Made by a program: the position numbers and the translations under genes. This document shows positions 1 through 9,775 of a stretch of 64,000 nucleotides of DNA, piece by piece. Source of the stretch: Zerene cesonia (taxonomy: Eukaryota > Arthropoda > Insecta > Lepidoptera > Pieridae); assembly GCF_012273895.1 (NCBI RefSeq), contig NC_052119.1, forward strand, positions 7,697,990 through 7,761,989, in the 5' to 3' direction. Within the stretch, counting starts at the first letter, position 1, and each line of letters begins with the position of its first letter. Below the pieces are notes generated by a model that saw only the letters and a program-made list of their open reading frames with translations, searched no databases and was not told the DNA's origin.

Positions 1-490
1 ACTATGCAGCCTGTTGAGAGAGGGACGGACGGACAGACAGACGGCGAAGTCTTGGTAGTAGGATTACCTTACCTTTTGGGTGTGGAACCCTAAAAAGACA
101 GATTCTGGAAAACTGTTTTTACACGCTTTTTATTAGCTTCACCTGTATGTTTGTTTGTAACCGACTTCTTTCGGGCGCGATTTTGACCCACTTTAAACGG
201 CCAGATTTCGTTCAAACTTTGTAGATTTATTGAGGACCGATGACAATACACTAATTTGATAAAATTATTCTATTTTTCAATTTGCAAAATATGTTTTCTA
301 CTTTTTAGTTCGGTTTTCTATAAAAACGTATTTAGTTGTGTCGTGTTTTTTAGTTTTTTTAAACTATTATTATTTTTATGTAAGAGCAAAATACCTGTAC
401 AAATACACAACCGGCTTTTTAAAATGAAAGCGATACAGAAAGGATTGACAACGGAAGTGAGGGAAAGGATTTGGTTGGGTGAGAAATAGG
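1..490. repeat. Lepidopteran interspersed repeat (fragment)
   Basis: The segment opens with a GGACGGACGGACAGACAGACGGCGAAGTC-type tract followed by a TTTTGGGTGTGGAACCCTAAAAA motif, then a stretch around 120-270 with TTCTTTCGGGCGCGATTTTG. From general knowledge both motifs recur at many loci in lepidopteran genomes. The family and the exact right border were not determined, and the element is cut by the window edge. No coding capacity is seen. Confidence 0.5.
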
Positions 491-1505
491 ATACGAGCTT
501 CGTACCCGGAAATCTTTTAAGGTTGAACAAATATGTATATATATCCGTTATAAGGTGGATGTTTACTTCACTAATCGATTTTTCTCATTTTTGGTCAAGG
601 TCTCATACTGGATCAATCGAGATCGATCTCAAAACCTGGTGGAAATGTTGCACATTTTTACTATGATTTAACTGCGCAAATACGCTAATAGGCTTATAGG
701 CTTTACCTAAAACCAAAAGGTCAATGTGCTCTTTACATTGATATTCAAAGGCACAATTTGAACGCAGCTAATAAAACTATCCGTACAAAACAATAGCAAT
801 ACGAATAGGCTTAAAATTCATTTCCCAGAAAAGCGGGTCACAAGTCACGGCGATGAATTAAACACGTTAACATCGAACAATAGTAAGTCAACCGAACCGA
901 ACTACCGGGAGAGTAGCGAACGAGAGGAGAGCCGTTCCAGATCCAAATGTAAATGCTTAGAAAGTCAAATGTCTCTCGGAATCCGCTCCTAGACACATAA
1001 AGTATGGGTCGAGCGAGGCGATTACCACACAATTGCGTAGACGCAAATGTACATCGCTCCACTTTATGTTGCTCGCACAATGCGCCTGAATTGCGATCCG
1101 CATACGAAAACATACATCAAGCTATTCTCGTGAGCGTCATACATTATGGAGGGCTTCCAACGTGTCTTTTAATAGAAATATATTACGTACCGTACGATAT
1201 ATGCACGGTTCGTACTTAACAATAATGTGAAAACGATAAATATTTCATACAAATATATTCATGTTTATGCCTTCAATTATCCTACGTATATTTCCAAAAT
1301 CGAACGATACACATTAATAAACACGTATATACAACATGAATCTATCAAGTATGATTAATCAGGTTGTCAAATCTCTCTAAATTTTTTTTAAGGAAAACCA
1401 TAACATCTTAAGTCAAGACAAAAGGATGGTTCTTATGGAGAAAAAACGTACCACGGGTGAAGTACACGTGGCGAATCGCTAGTTTTGATTAAATTTATGA
1501 CTTAC
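491..1505. other. No gene seen; presumed intron/3' flank of LSD1
   Basis: This AT-rich stretch lies immediately downstream (minus strand) of the donor site of the 1506-1689 exon. The next LSD1 residues expected from the family (a Trp-Arg-Ala-Asp-Pro-Trp type motif) were not found here on the minus strand, so it is probably intron. A less AT-rich patch at 840-1110 has short open frames on both strands with no recognisable product. Confidence 0.5.
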
Positions 1506-1689
1506 CTAGTCACCACGCACTCCTTAGGCTGCGGCACCGCTGCGTGACCGAAGATGCTCTTGAGCACGGCGATGCATCTGCCCACTATGACGTCATCAGT
1601 CACGTTTTCCATAACCGCAGCCGCTTCGCCGGCCACCAGCGCCAACAGTACTGGCGCGCTATACAGGTTCCAGAAGAGGAACAATTCAC
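1506..1689 (-). CDS. Su(var)3-3: LSD1/KDM1A histone demethylase, exon D (most 3' exon seen)
   Basis: This 184-bp internal exon encodes GELFLFWNLYSAPVLLALVA, then a Gly-Glu-Ala-Ala segment, the DDVIVGRCIAVLK motif and AVPQPKECVVTR. It is an unmistakable match to the substrate-binding part of the FAD-dependent amine-oxidase domain of LSD1. The conserved FWNLY contains the position corresponding to human Trp695 (numbering from memory). The minus-strand acceptor reads CTGTAG and the donor GTAAGT. The exon starts in phase 1 (completing the Gly codon left by exon C) and ends in phase 2. LSD1 demethylates mono- and dimethyl-lysine on histone H3 in the nucleus, with CoREST. The following exons (C-terminal FAD-binding segment) must lie left of the window. 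Confidence 0.95.
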
Positions 1690-2965
1690 CTACAGGTAAC
1701 AAATGCAAATTATTATAAAAATCTTTTGCTAAACGATTACATCGTGATGACACATGACATCTGCGCAATCAGAATGTTAACAACATAAATTTAAGGGTTA
1801 TAACGTGCGAATAATTAGTTCATCTATGATTGAGCTTTATAAACCAAAATGTACTGAGTAAAAGGAGATTTATAAACCAGTAAGTATGTATTAGTACGGT
1901 GGAAACTTAGACAATCAACAAACATTTAAATTCGTTATTTTTTCATATCAGACGTAACACATCAGATTCCATTCACAAGCTTTTCATTGTGCAGTTAAAA
2001 TCTTAGCACCCAATTAACTTCTGGATTCCTTCAAGCGATCCTCTCCGTCTTTCCCACATAATTCTATCACGCTACCACAAAATCAGATAGGTAACGCTCA
2101 CGTCCGAAAACACTGAATCGAGGTGAAAAAAAGAAATCCATCGCACTACACATTGTTCCGGCATTCCCAGCGCCTTAATGAAGTTAGCTGAGTACACAGC
2201 GAACCAAGGAGGTGTACCTACTAAAGCATAACGTAAAAAATGTCTTGTCTCGGCCCGTCCCCGTGATTTATCGCTTAGGGCTCCCCTCAGGGTTGCTCAC
2301 TGGCGTTAAATTATTCAGCTTTTAATTCGTTATCGCGTCGGCCACCGCTGTTTCTACGTTTTACACTATTTACACCGGGAAATAATTTACGAGTGCCATC
2401 CTTGGGGAGCCGAGATGTGCCGGTTAATTTGTGGCTTTTGGGTGTAGTTTAATATTGATATATATTTTGCGTGCGCTCGGCTCTTAAATAATATCGCACA
2501 GGGAATTATTAACAAGCCTTCACTTTTATCATTCAATTTGTAGGTGTATTATTAAACGCATTTCTCAAGTGGCAAAGGTTTTATGCTGAAGATTGTGAGA
2601 AGATAATTCAGAAAGCAAAATTCCAGGTCGAGTACGTATAAACTGTACGTATAACTCCTCGACCTCATCTTCCACGATTAAAGGAATTAAAGCAATAGGT
2701 AGACAAATAATGTATTAAGGTTCGTTTATAACGAGAAATTTTGACCGGGCCAGACACTTGCCGTTGCAGACCAAATAATATTCTTCTATAGAGCTCCCTT
2801 CGGCTAGCTGCAGTGGTAACATTAATTTAAAAAAATCAAAGCTAAGGTTGGTTTTAGCGTCACGCTCTTCGCTCGCTGACCAAATCTAAAACTCTTCCTA
2901 GTAGCTATCAGCACCGACGGTCAGCTCGTCGTCTAAAACCAGCCTAACAGTATATTACAACTCAC
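1690..2965 (-). other. LSD1 intron between exons C and D
   Basis: The intron is bounded by the GTGAG donor of exon C and the CTGTAG acceptor of exon D. No open frame of note was found. A less AT-rich segment at roughly 2230-2520 contains no recognised repeat and could be intronic regulatory sequence, but this is only a composition impression. Confidence 0.7.
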
Positions 2966-3089
2966 CTCGGCTGGCGGTTGTAGTCCCAACGTGACCAAAT
3001 AGATTCGCGCTCGGGTCCCAGAAAGTGCGCTCAAAGCACAACACAACTTTGTTCAAGTTCCCGTAACCCAGCCGCTTTATTGCCGCCAC
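2966..3089 (-). CDS. Su(var)3-3: LSD1/KDM1A histone demethylase, exon C
   Basis: This 124-bp exon encodes VAAIKRLGYGNLNKVVLCF followed by ERTFWDPSANLFGHVG and TTTASR. The GNLNKVVLCF motif holds the lysine corresponding to human Lys661 (numbering from memory), which hydrogen-bonds the flavin-bridging water and is needed for catalysis. It is intact here. The minus-strand acceptor is ATTATTAG and the donor GTGAG. The exon begins in phase 0, directly continuing exon B after its Trp-Lys, and ends in phase 1, so its last G joins GT of exon D to make Gly. The join therefore reads TTTASR-GELFLF as in the family. Confidence 0.95.
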
Positions 3090-4028
3090 CTAATAATTAA
3101 TTAGTTGACTTTTTAATTAAAGCACCAGTGTACAACAATACAACACGAATTGAAGTCTGCAAAGATGTGTTCTTAAACTACACTAAGGTAATTTTCTTAT
3201 TAATTCATAGAAGCTTTGCGTTGGACATTTAATTGTTCAGGGCACGGTTGTTGGATATCATGAAAACTTGCCTGAAAGCATAGACAATTAATTAATATCA
3301 AGAGCAGTTAAGGAAACTTTAAGTAAGATTCATTATTTTAAATAGTACCTTATTTCAAATGTACCTATAATAAAGGCGTGTTTAAACGAAAACGAACATA
3401 CATTTGAAAGGAAAATCTAAAATACATTTGAAACATTACTAGCAAAATGTTAAGCATTATTTATGTCTTCTTCAGCTAGTGGCTAAGTGCACGTAGAATA
3501 CGGATTAAAGGTAGACTTGAGTAGAATTTACTAGACGTTATTCTAGGATATAGACAAACCACATAACAAATTTCAACACAAATCGGATTAACAACTGATT
3601 TGATACTTGCAAAGACTACTCCTATAGAAAAATATCTGTCATATTTATTTGGAGACTATAGACTGGAGATTAAATACGCATTAGAAGTACCACAGGCTAT
3701 GTACATTTTTTTGATTTTATTTAATATGTCCACACAAGTTATTATTCACCACTAACTGAAGAACGGGCGGAACAGATTTCAATGGATTTTAGTTTATTGT
3801 TTTTGTTTCCTCCTGCATTAAAAAGGACGAGTAAGGTTTGCTGATGCCAAAATGTATTTGTTTGATTGTTTTTCACTTGATGTGACTATTCTATAATTTT
3901 TACTTAAAAAATCACTGCACGGGAGCTTGTATAATCTATGTCCAGTACAGGTAACAAATTAAAAATTAGAAAATATTTAGATTGTCGGTTGCGTCACAAA
4001 CTCGCAACGTACCGACGCAACGACAAAC
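3090..4028 (-). other. LSD1 intron between exons B and C
   Basis: The intron is bounded by the GTTTGT donor of exon B and the ATTAG acceptor of exon C. It is AT-rich with no open frame, repeat or RNA gene recognised. Confidence 0.7.
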
Positions 4029-4141
4029 CTTCCAGTCAGGCAGCGGCGGGTCGAACTGCACAAAGTTCTGCTGATTCTGGCCATTGTTCGCGACGGCCAC
4101 CTTCAGCACCCCCAGTGGTAGAGTGCACAATACTACGTCAC
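4029..4141 (-). CDS. Su(var)3-3: LSD1/KDM1A histone demethylase, exon B
   Basis: This 113-bp exon encodes DVVLCTLPLGVLK, the conserved FAD amine-oxidase motif, then a variable loop and FVQFDPPLPDWK. The loop between LGVLK and FVQF is Asn/Gln-rich and several residues longer than I recall for the vertebrate protein. The minus-strand acceptor is TTACAG and the donor GTTTGT. Phase 1 entry completes the Gly codon begun in exon A (FK-G-DVV), and exit is phase 0 after Trp-Lys. The frame is open throughout with no sign of decay. Confidence 0.94.
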
Positions 4142-4351
4142 CTGTAATTGTACAATTAAATTAACTTACCTGAAGGGGAATTCTATTGTCTAGCTTGGTA
4201 CAAGGTACCGAATCGTGCATGGGATGGGATGTGATATTACGTAGTAAATTAAGAGGATCATCTTGGTTGGACCAAGATGATCGTCTGCCAGGAGTATAAT
4301 TTATTATTTATTGAACTAATCGCCACACAATTTGTTTAATATATGATTAAT

Positions 4352-4353
<2 letters not shown>

Positions 4354-4405
<52 letters not shown>
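4354..4405. repeat. (TA)n microsatellite
   Basis: About 26 uninterrupted TA repeats inside the LSD1 intron, likely length-polymorphic. Confidence 0.97.
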
Positions 4406-4407
<2 letters not shown>

Positions 4408-5047
4408 AATAGGTTTACTTTAGCTGCGTGAGGCAAAGCGCTGAAGGCGCAATTACCCACCTACCAGAAATATTAAATTCAACGTCATGACATGAGATTC
4501 ATCAAAGAAAAATGTAATTGGTAGATTTTGTGCGATTTTAATTCATCTAAAAGATGGCTTACATGTCATATCGAAATAAAATAAAGATTACATTATTGAA
4601 TATTACGAATTAAATGTTTTATAACGCAGATACATACAAACTGTTCAACGAAACATAAATAAATAAAAACGTTTGTATATATTTAAGCAAGGTGAAATTA
4701 AATGTTAACCTTGTACCTAGTGCTGCGTATAATCTGCACTCGTTTTAGAATATCTTTATATAAATTCAAAACGATTTTAATTGGATTCGAGTGTTTGTGA
4801 CACCCGTTGAATAGCTGAAATGTCAGAGTAAAATGAAAAACGTATTAAACATTTTATATTATGGTTGAGTTAACAACCAACGAACCACGCATAATGAAAG
4901 ATTAATTCAATATTTTATAAAGACAGAAGAAGAATTGAAACTGCGCATAATGTAATGGAGATCTTTTTGATCTATTTTTATTTTTAAAAACATTAAATGC
5001 GATAATTGTTAAAATATCCCAAAAATACAAGCAATAGAAAAACATAG

Positions 5048-5110
5048 ATCATGAGGTGGGATTCGAACCACATCCTTTGCGTGGCGGTAGGCCACATATT
5101 ACCATATTTT
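5048..5110 (-). repeat. tRNA-like remnant, probably SINE head
   Basis: On the minus strand the segment reads GATGTGGTTCGAATCCCACC, a good RNA polymerase III B-box in a T-arm-like context (GGTTCGAATCC), with weak A-box-like sequence upstream. It lacks a convincing full cloverleaf, so a decayed tRNA-derived SINE is more likely than a tRNA gene. Confidence 0.4.
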
Positions 5111-6179
5111 TCAATACACATGATGGTTAATAAGTGTCATGTTATTATAACATCTCAGCATGTACCTACTGCACAATTATATGAAGCCCTCATTTTCAGT
5201 ACCCCGTTATTGGGGAGCGAGTGATATAAATTTTAGAAGAAAGAAACATTCATTCGAAAGATTTAGACCATACATGTATTTATATTATGTCCCAAATAAA
5301 GAAAAATAAAATAATAAAAGTCGCTCCGCCTATGGCCAATATTTGAAACACTCAAATGGACGTATCAAGCCAACTGTTACTTTCGAGAAAATTCTTAAAA
5401 ACCATACTATTTGTGGTACGTATTGCACGCCCATCAAACGCCATCCATCATCCATGTATCGCAAAACGAATGTTCCAGAAGGATTCCTCCGAACTAACAA
5501 AGCCGAGGCCTACACACGCCAAATAAAGCGCTCTTCACTTTAATTGTGGGGGTTTTTCCTTTGTGACAGTTCAAGTGAATGAACACGGTTTATGTCTTTG
5601 TTATTTCACTTTAACGGACTAAAAAATGGACGTCTTCAATGTTTCGGTTTTGCGAAAATAGTTATTTGTATGAATGCGTTTGTGGAGTAGCCGTTTGTAT
5701 GATACGTTGAACTTTTTGCAAACGCTTTGAAAAGGTCACCTTTTAAATTCACCGATTACTTAAATAAGCCTTTCAATGGACGTTAACTCGTGCCAAACAC
5801 AATGTTGTTTTTATTTTGAAAGGAATAAAATAAATGTTTAAATGCTCGATTTAAATCTATTGTGAATTTTATTTTGTACCAAACAAAAAGTAGTTCAATA
5901 GAATGAAAATATAATAAGTACAATATCGCAAATAAGCAATAAAAACTCTCATACAATATTAATTTAATAATTCATGCTTTTTAAATGAACAAATATAAGT
6001 AATTGAATACGTGTCTATTAAGAAAAAGATAAAAGGAATGAAGTTGTGTAGTTTCCAGGACTAAAACATATTATATAGATATTGCCGGCTCACCAATATA
6101 CCCAAATGCAAGCGCAAGCGACAAGCAACTCACATAACAGATACAAACACAAACACAACAAGTTGGAATCTACTTAATG

Positions 6180-6435
6180 CGAGAGTTGAGCATGCTTCTC
6201 CACGAATTGGTCTTACTGGCACCGGGGAGAGCACATTACATAAAAGATCGCCGTGAAATAGTAACGCACGGTGGCTTCGGGAGTAGCAGGTCCAATTCTT
6301 CTTACCTTTCTCAGCCCTATCATTTATAACTTTTATAAATCCATAGAGTAACGTTTCTACAAATGTTTATGGATTGTGGAGGCGCTTACCATCAGACGAC
6401 CCACCAGCTCCTTTGGCCACTACGAAGATGGCATG
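6180..6435 (+). mobile_element. Degraded SINE (Metulj-like), full-length relic
   Basis: It shares the same order of motifs as the intact SINE at 13829-14139. The head is GAGCATGCTTCTCCACGAATTGG, then GGCACCGGGGAG, a CTTCGGGAG-type pyrimidine-rich middle, and the 3' module GGAGGCGCTTACCATCAGAC followed by CCCACCAGCTCC. It is many percent diverged, so it is an old insertion within the LSD1 intron, antisense to the gene. Confidence 0.7.
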
Positions 6436-6989
6436 GTGTAATTGAATGCAATACAGGCAGACAGGCATATAACCATACAACTACTCGTATGTTGGATTGA
6501 ACAACAACATACAACAAGAATAAGTTTCTAAAAGTTATTTCAGAGCTGTTTCAATTCCCTTTTGTCTTATTTCAGTTCGTAAAGTAACCGGAACGTATTT
6601 TTTCGGCTCATCAAAGTAAAATTAGCGATTTTGACTTGCAAATAAGCCCGCGATAAAGAAAATTACAAGGTACCCGCTCGCGTTGTAAATTCTTATAACG
6701 TCCCTCAATATGACCACCAATGTCTTGTTACAACAATGTTACCTCCGCTTTTCTTTCATGCTTTAATTATCTACTCATTGTTTGCGAAATGGAAAACATA
6801 TTACGTATGTTCAAATGTTTTGCTTTTCTTTTTTCTTTATTCATATGGGAATTTTTATACAAAAAGATAATGTCAATGCCATTGTACTTGTTTAATTTGT
6901 CCATTGTTATAATAATTATGTTTATTTAAATACACATTATATCAAAATTTAGGCGTCATACATATATAAAGGATAAATTAAATAACTGC

Positions 6990-7108
6990 ACAGCTTATCG
7001 TATCTATATAAAATTTGGCACAGAGATAGATTATGGTCTGGATTAGCACATAGGCTATTTTTTACTCGGATACCACGCGAATCACGTCGTAGGTTAGCTA
7101 GCTAATAA
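6990..7108 (+). mobile_element. Possible decayed Helitron 3' end
   Basis: The sequence has the order seen near the 3' ends of lepidopteran non-autonomous Helitrons: an AGATTATGGTCTGGATTAGC segment, CACATAGGCTATTTTTTACTC, then an altered CACGCG stretch and GCTAGCTAAT. The terminal hairpin is not clear and no 5' end was located. Confidence 0.3.
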
Positions 7109-7963
7109 TAAAATATGAACCTTTTACATAAGCACATAGATACTTTGATAACAACAGCGCCCCATAACCGCCAGTCGGTCAGTCGAACTTCGTTCATTTA
7201 ACACGACTAAGCCGATACGGTAGCTAAGCCGAGCCTACGGATTTACCACGCATTTAATCTCAACATAATCACGGTATTATAACAGCATTGTATATGAAGT
7301 ATCCTATAAATAATCGTTTCCGAACGTTTGTGAATAAAAACCCGTGTAAATTATATCGGAATCAATGGACAGTTTATAGATTACGTTCATATGTTAGTGT
7401 CGGCGGTGCATAATTTAGCTTTAAGAGGCACGCGGCGGCGATTCGTATAAAGTTTTAACGATACAAGCATTTCTCATTGGCATCACTTCAAAATGATTAA
7501 TCAGAAATAACCATTGAGTACAATAATCTACACAATTAGGGAGATATCAACTTATGGAATTTATAAAGGTGTAAATGAGATGTAGGTACATTAATCTCAT
7601 AAATATATTCTCGATTTTATAGTCAAAGTTATTTCATTAAAATTTCATCATGACTAAATAGCAAATAATATGACTTAACCGTTTTTAATGCGTAGAATTA
7701 TTATTATTTTATATTATGTATTCCAATTACTATAAAATACATATCTCATATCAAATTAATTAGTCGTGTAATTATGAGCCTAGCCTATTTATTATTCGAC
7801 TTTCTTTATTGACTGGGCTTGGCTCTAAATCAAAGGCCTAATTAGGTCTGCAACATTTGTAATTCCAGACGAACAATGTCTATTCACCTTTCATATAGGT
7901 ATATTATTTTAATTATTTCAGGAAATAGGTAAAAATAACTAGTACACGCAGAAACTAACGAAC

Positions 7964-8116
7964 CTTTAAATGTTTGCGTTTGACCAGGCGCCCTCGGGTT
8001 TACTGCCTTCACCGTGACACCTGGACCCGCGTAAGATATCTCCGAGACGGACGTGCCCAGCCTGATGTCCAATCCGTCAGCCAAAGCCACGGGTACGCAC
8101 GAATATCCATTGCGAA
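7964..8116 (-). CDS. Su(var)3-3: LSD1/KDM1A histone demethylase, exon A (most 5' exon seen)
   Basis: This 153-bp exon encodes VRNGYSCVPVALADGLDIRL, then GTSVSEISYAGPGVTVKAVN and a QTQTFK end. It matches the LSD1 amine-oxidase segment that follows the tower domain. The minus-strand acceptor is TTTCACAG and the donor GTTCGT. Entry and exit are both phase 1, the exit G joining GT of exon B. Together the four exons make one contiguous reading frame of about 190 codons. The upstream exons (SWIRM, first FAD-binding part, tower) should lie at higher coordinates on this strand but none was recognised up to 64000. A LINE and a sequence gap begin within a few hundred bases. Confidence 0.95.
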
Positions 8117-8340
8117 CTGTGAAAATAGAAATTGTATCGATGAGAATTTTTACTATAAATTATGTACATTTATATGCCATTTTTGAAACATGCTATACTT
8201 ATAAAATAGATATTTTTACAATTGTACTGTTTTTATTAAAATAGTAGTGATTATTCACATTCTTCTAACAAATTCCCAATTCACGACACCATATTATGAT
8301 TATCGTGGAACCAAGTGAATAGTTATTGAACCAAATTAAT

Positions 8341-8375
<35 letters not shown>

Positions 8376-8617
8376 TTATTATACCCGCAGTGCATTAACA
8401 TAATAAAAATTTTACCAATTTTTTGCCTTAATTACGAGCGAGATATTGGAGATTGAAGGTAGATTGGAAATCCGCCTGGTAACATCGTTTTCAAACACGT
8501 AACTCTTAAATATTTGATTAAAATACAATATTGTAAATAGTGATTCGTAAACAAGTGAATAATAACACCCGAAACCCCTGTGCTTATAAAATCATTAGTT
8601 ATTTTTTCGCTATCAAG
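8117..8617. other. LSD1 intron and 5' flank/5' UTR of LINE
   Basis: The segment begins as intron upstream (minus strand) of exon A and includes a (TA)n tract at 8344-8372. The 5' end of the LINE must fall within this interval or close to it, but no target-site duplication or diagnostic 5' end could be fixed by eye. Confidence 0.5.
8344..8372. repeat. (TA)n microsatellite
   Basis: A short uninterrupted TA repeat just upstream of the LINE. Confidence 0.95.
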
Positions 8618-9775
8618 ATGAATTGTGCTGCTTGTACGATGCCCGTTACGGAAGGGCAACTACTGTGTGTCCGTTGTGAGGGTTCGTATCATCATAAGTG
8701 TTTAAATATGCCTATATCATTTTATAATAAAAACCTAAGAGAACTAAAACGCTCATGGATTTGTCCTGCATGCAAAGCATCCACTACTCGTCGTAATTGT
8801 GATGACACACCGACTCGCAAACAGTTTGAAAGTGAAAGTTCACCCATGAACCTTAATATGTCATGCGATGAAATTAGTACCCCTGCGCAAGTGAGTACTA
8901 TCACTGTCGACCGTTTTGAACAGCTACTCGACTCCAGACTGACTGCTATGTACTCCAAATTTACTCGCGACTTCCTCGGTGAGTTGAACTCGGCATTGGG
9001 AAAGTTTAAGCTTGAGTTTACAGAAACAACAGATTTTTTACAATCTCAAATAACAGATTTTAAAAGTGAGGCAAATATAAACTCTGAGAAAATCCAAGCA
9101 TTAGAACGAGAAATCTCACAACTACGTTCCGACCTATGCAATTGTAACAAACAATTATCTAACTTACACAGTATTCCTGATTTGCATGCCACTGTCACAG
9201 CCTTAAAAACCGAATTAAATGATCGTCAACAAGCCAGTCTTCTTAACCACTTAGAGATATCTGGCATACCTGAACACAACAATGAATCACTGGGCCACAT
9301 TATCATCACCACTGCTTCTAAACTTGGGATTAACCTAGACGAGCGCGATATAATTAGCACGCACCGCATCGGATTGAAGCGCGCACCGATAACTGAGGAC
9401 ATAGGAAGTAAACAACCTAATGTACGATTCCCCCGCCCGAGGCTTATCGCCGTGCAACTTGCGCGCCGTACTGTTCGGGATGAATTCTTGAAGCAAGCCC
9501 GTGTTAAACGGGGTCTTACTACGAACGACTTGGGCCTTCCACCACACAAACCTATGCGTGTCTATATTAATGAGCGTCTTACCAAAGAAAATAGGCAGTT
9601 ATATGGAAAGGTACGAGAACTGGCCGCCACTTTTCATTGGCGCTTTGAGTGGACGAAAAATGGGCGTGTTATGGCCAGAAAAAGCGAAAATGATAATGTT
9701 TGTACATTTCGAACTGATGATGATATATCGCGTTTATTTCACAATCATAAATCAAGTAACATTGCTTCTCTTTGA
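8618..9775 (+). CDS. LINE ORF1 protein (PHD-like finger, coiled coil, FP-like C-terminus)
   Basis: Starting at the first in-frame ATG (context TCAAGATGA), the protein is 385 residues. Residues 3-52 form a C4HC3 finger: Cys3, Cys6, Cys17, Cys20, His25, Cys28, Cys49, Cys52. Residues about 125-215 are rich in heptad-like Leu/Ile with charged residues (IQALEREISQLRSDL), a probable coiled coil for multimerisation. From about residue 205 the HLEISGIPE motif, a THRIG motif, the ARRTVRDEF motif and the VYINERLT motif resemble the C-terminal part of baculovirus FP-like domains common in insect LINE ORF1s. The family role is RNA binding and RNP assembly. It ends at TGA 9773-9775, in the unusual context CTT TGA C. 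The frame is open further upstream to 8540 but without an ATG. Confidence 0.9.
   Translation: MNCAACTMPVTEGQLLCVRCEGSYHHKCLNMPISFYNKNLRELKRSWICPACKASTTRRNCDDTPTRKQFESESSPMNLNMSCDEISTPAQVSTITVDRFEQLLDSRLTAMYSKFTRDFLGELNSALGKFKLEFTETTDFLQSQITDFKSEANINSEKIQALEREISQLRSDLCNCNKQLSNLHSIPDLHATVTALKTELNDRQQASLLNHLEISGIPEHNNESLGHIIITTASKLGINLDERDIISTHRIGLKRAPITEDIGSKQPNVRFPRPRLIAVQLARRTVRDEFLKQARVKRGLTTNDLGLPPHKPMRVYINERLTKENRQLYGKVRELAATFHWRFEWTKNGRVMARKSENDNVCTFRTDDDISRLFHNHKSSNIASL

Larger units (their letters stand above)
4142..7963 (-). other. LSD1 intron between exons A and B
   Basis: This 3.8-kb intron is bounded by the GTTCGT donor of exon A and the TTACAG acceptor of exon B. It holds a TA microsatellite (4354-4405), a tRNA-like SINE remnant (5048-5110), a degraded SINE (6180-6435) and a possible Helitron end (6990-7108). 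Short frames at 5343-5543 and 6720-6929 have no recognisable product and are taken as chance. The rest is AT-rich unique sequence. Confidence 0.75.

Noticed and set aside
838..1113. 91-codon minus-strand frame as the next LSD1 exon
   Set aside because: The translation lacks the conserved residues expected after exon D and has no matching splice phase.
4354..4405. Possible replication or CRISPR-like repeat structure
   Set aside because: It is a plain TA microsatellite; no CRISPR-like direct repeats with spacers occur anywhere in this eukaryotic window.
9226..9549. Minus-strand frames of 107 and 70 codons
   Set aside because: They are antisense shadows of LINE ORF1.
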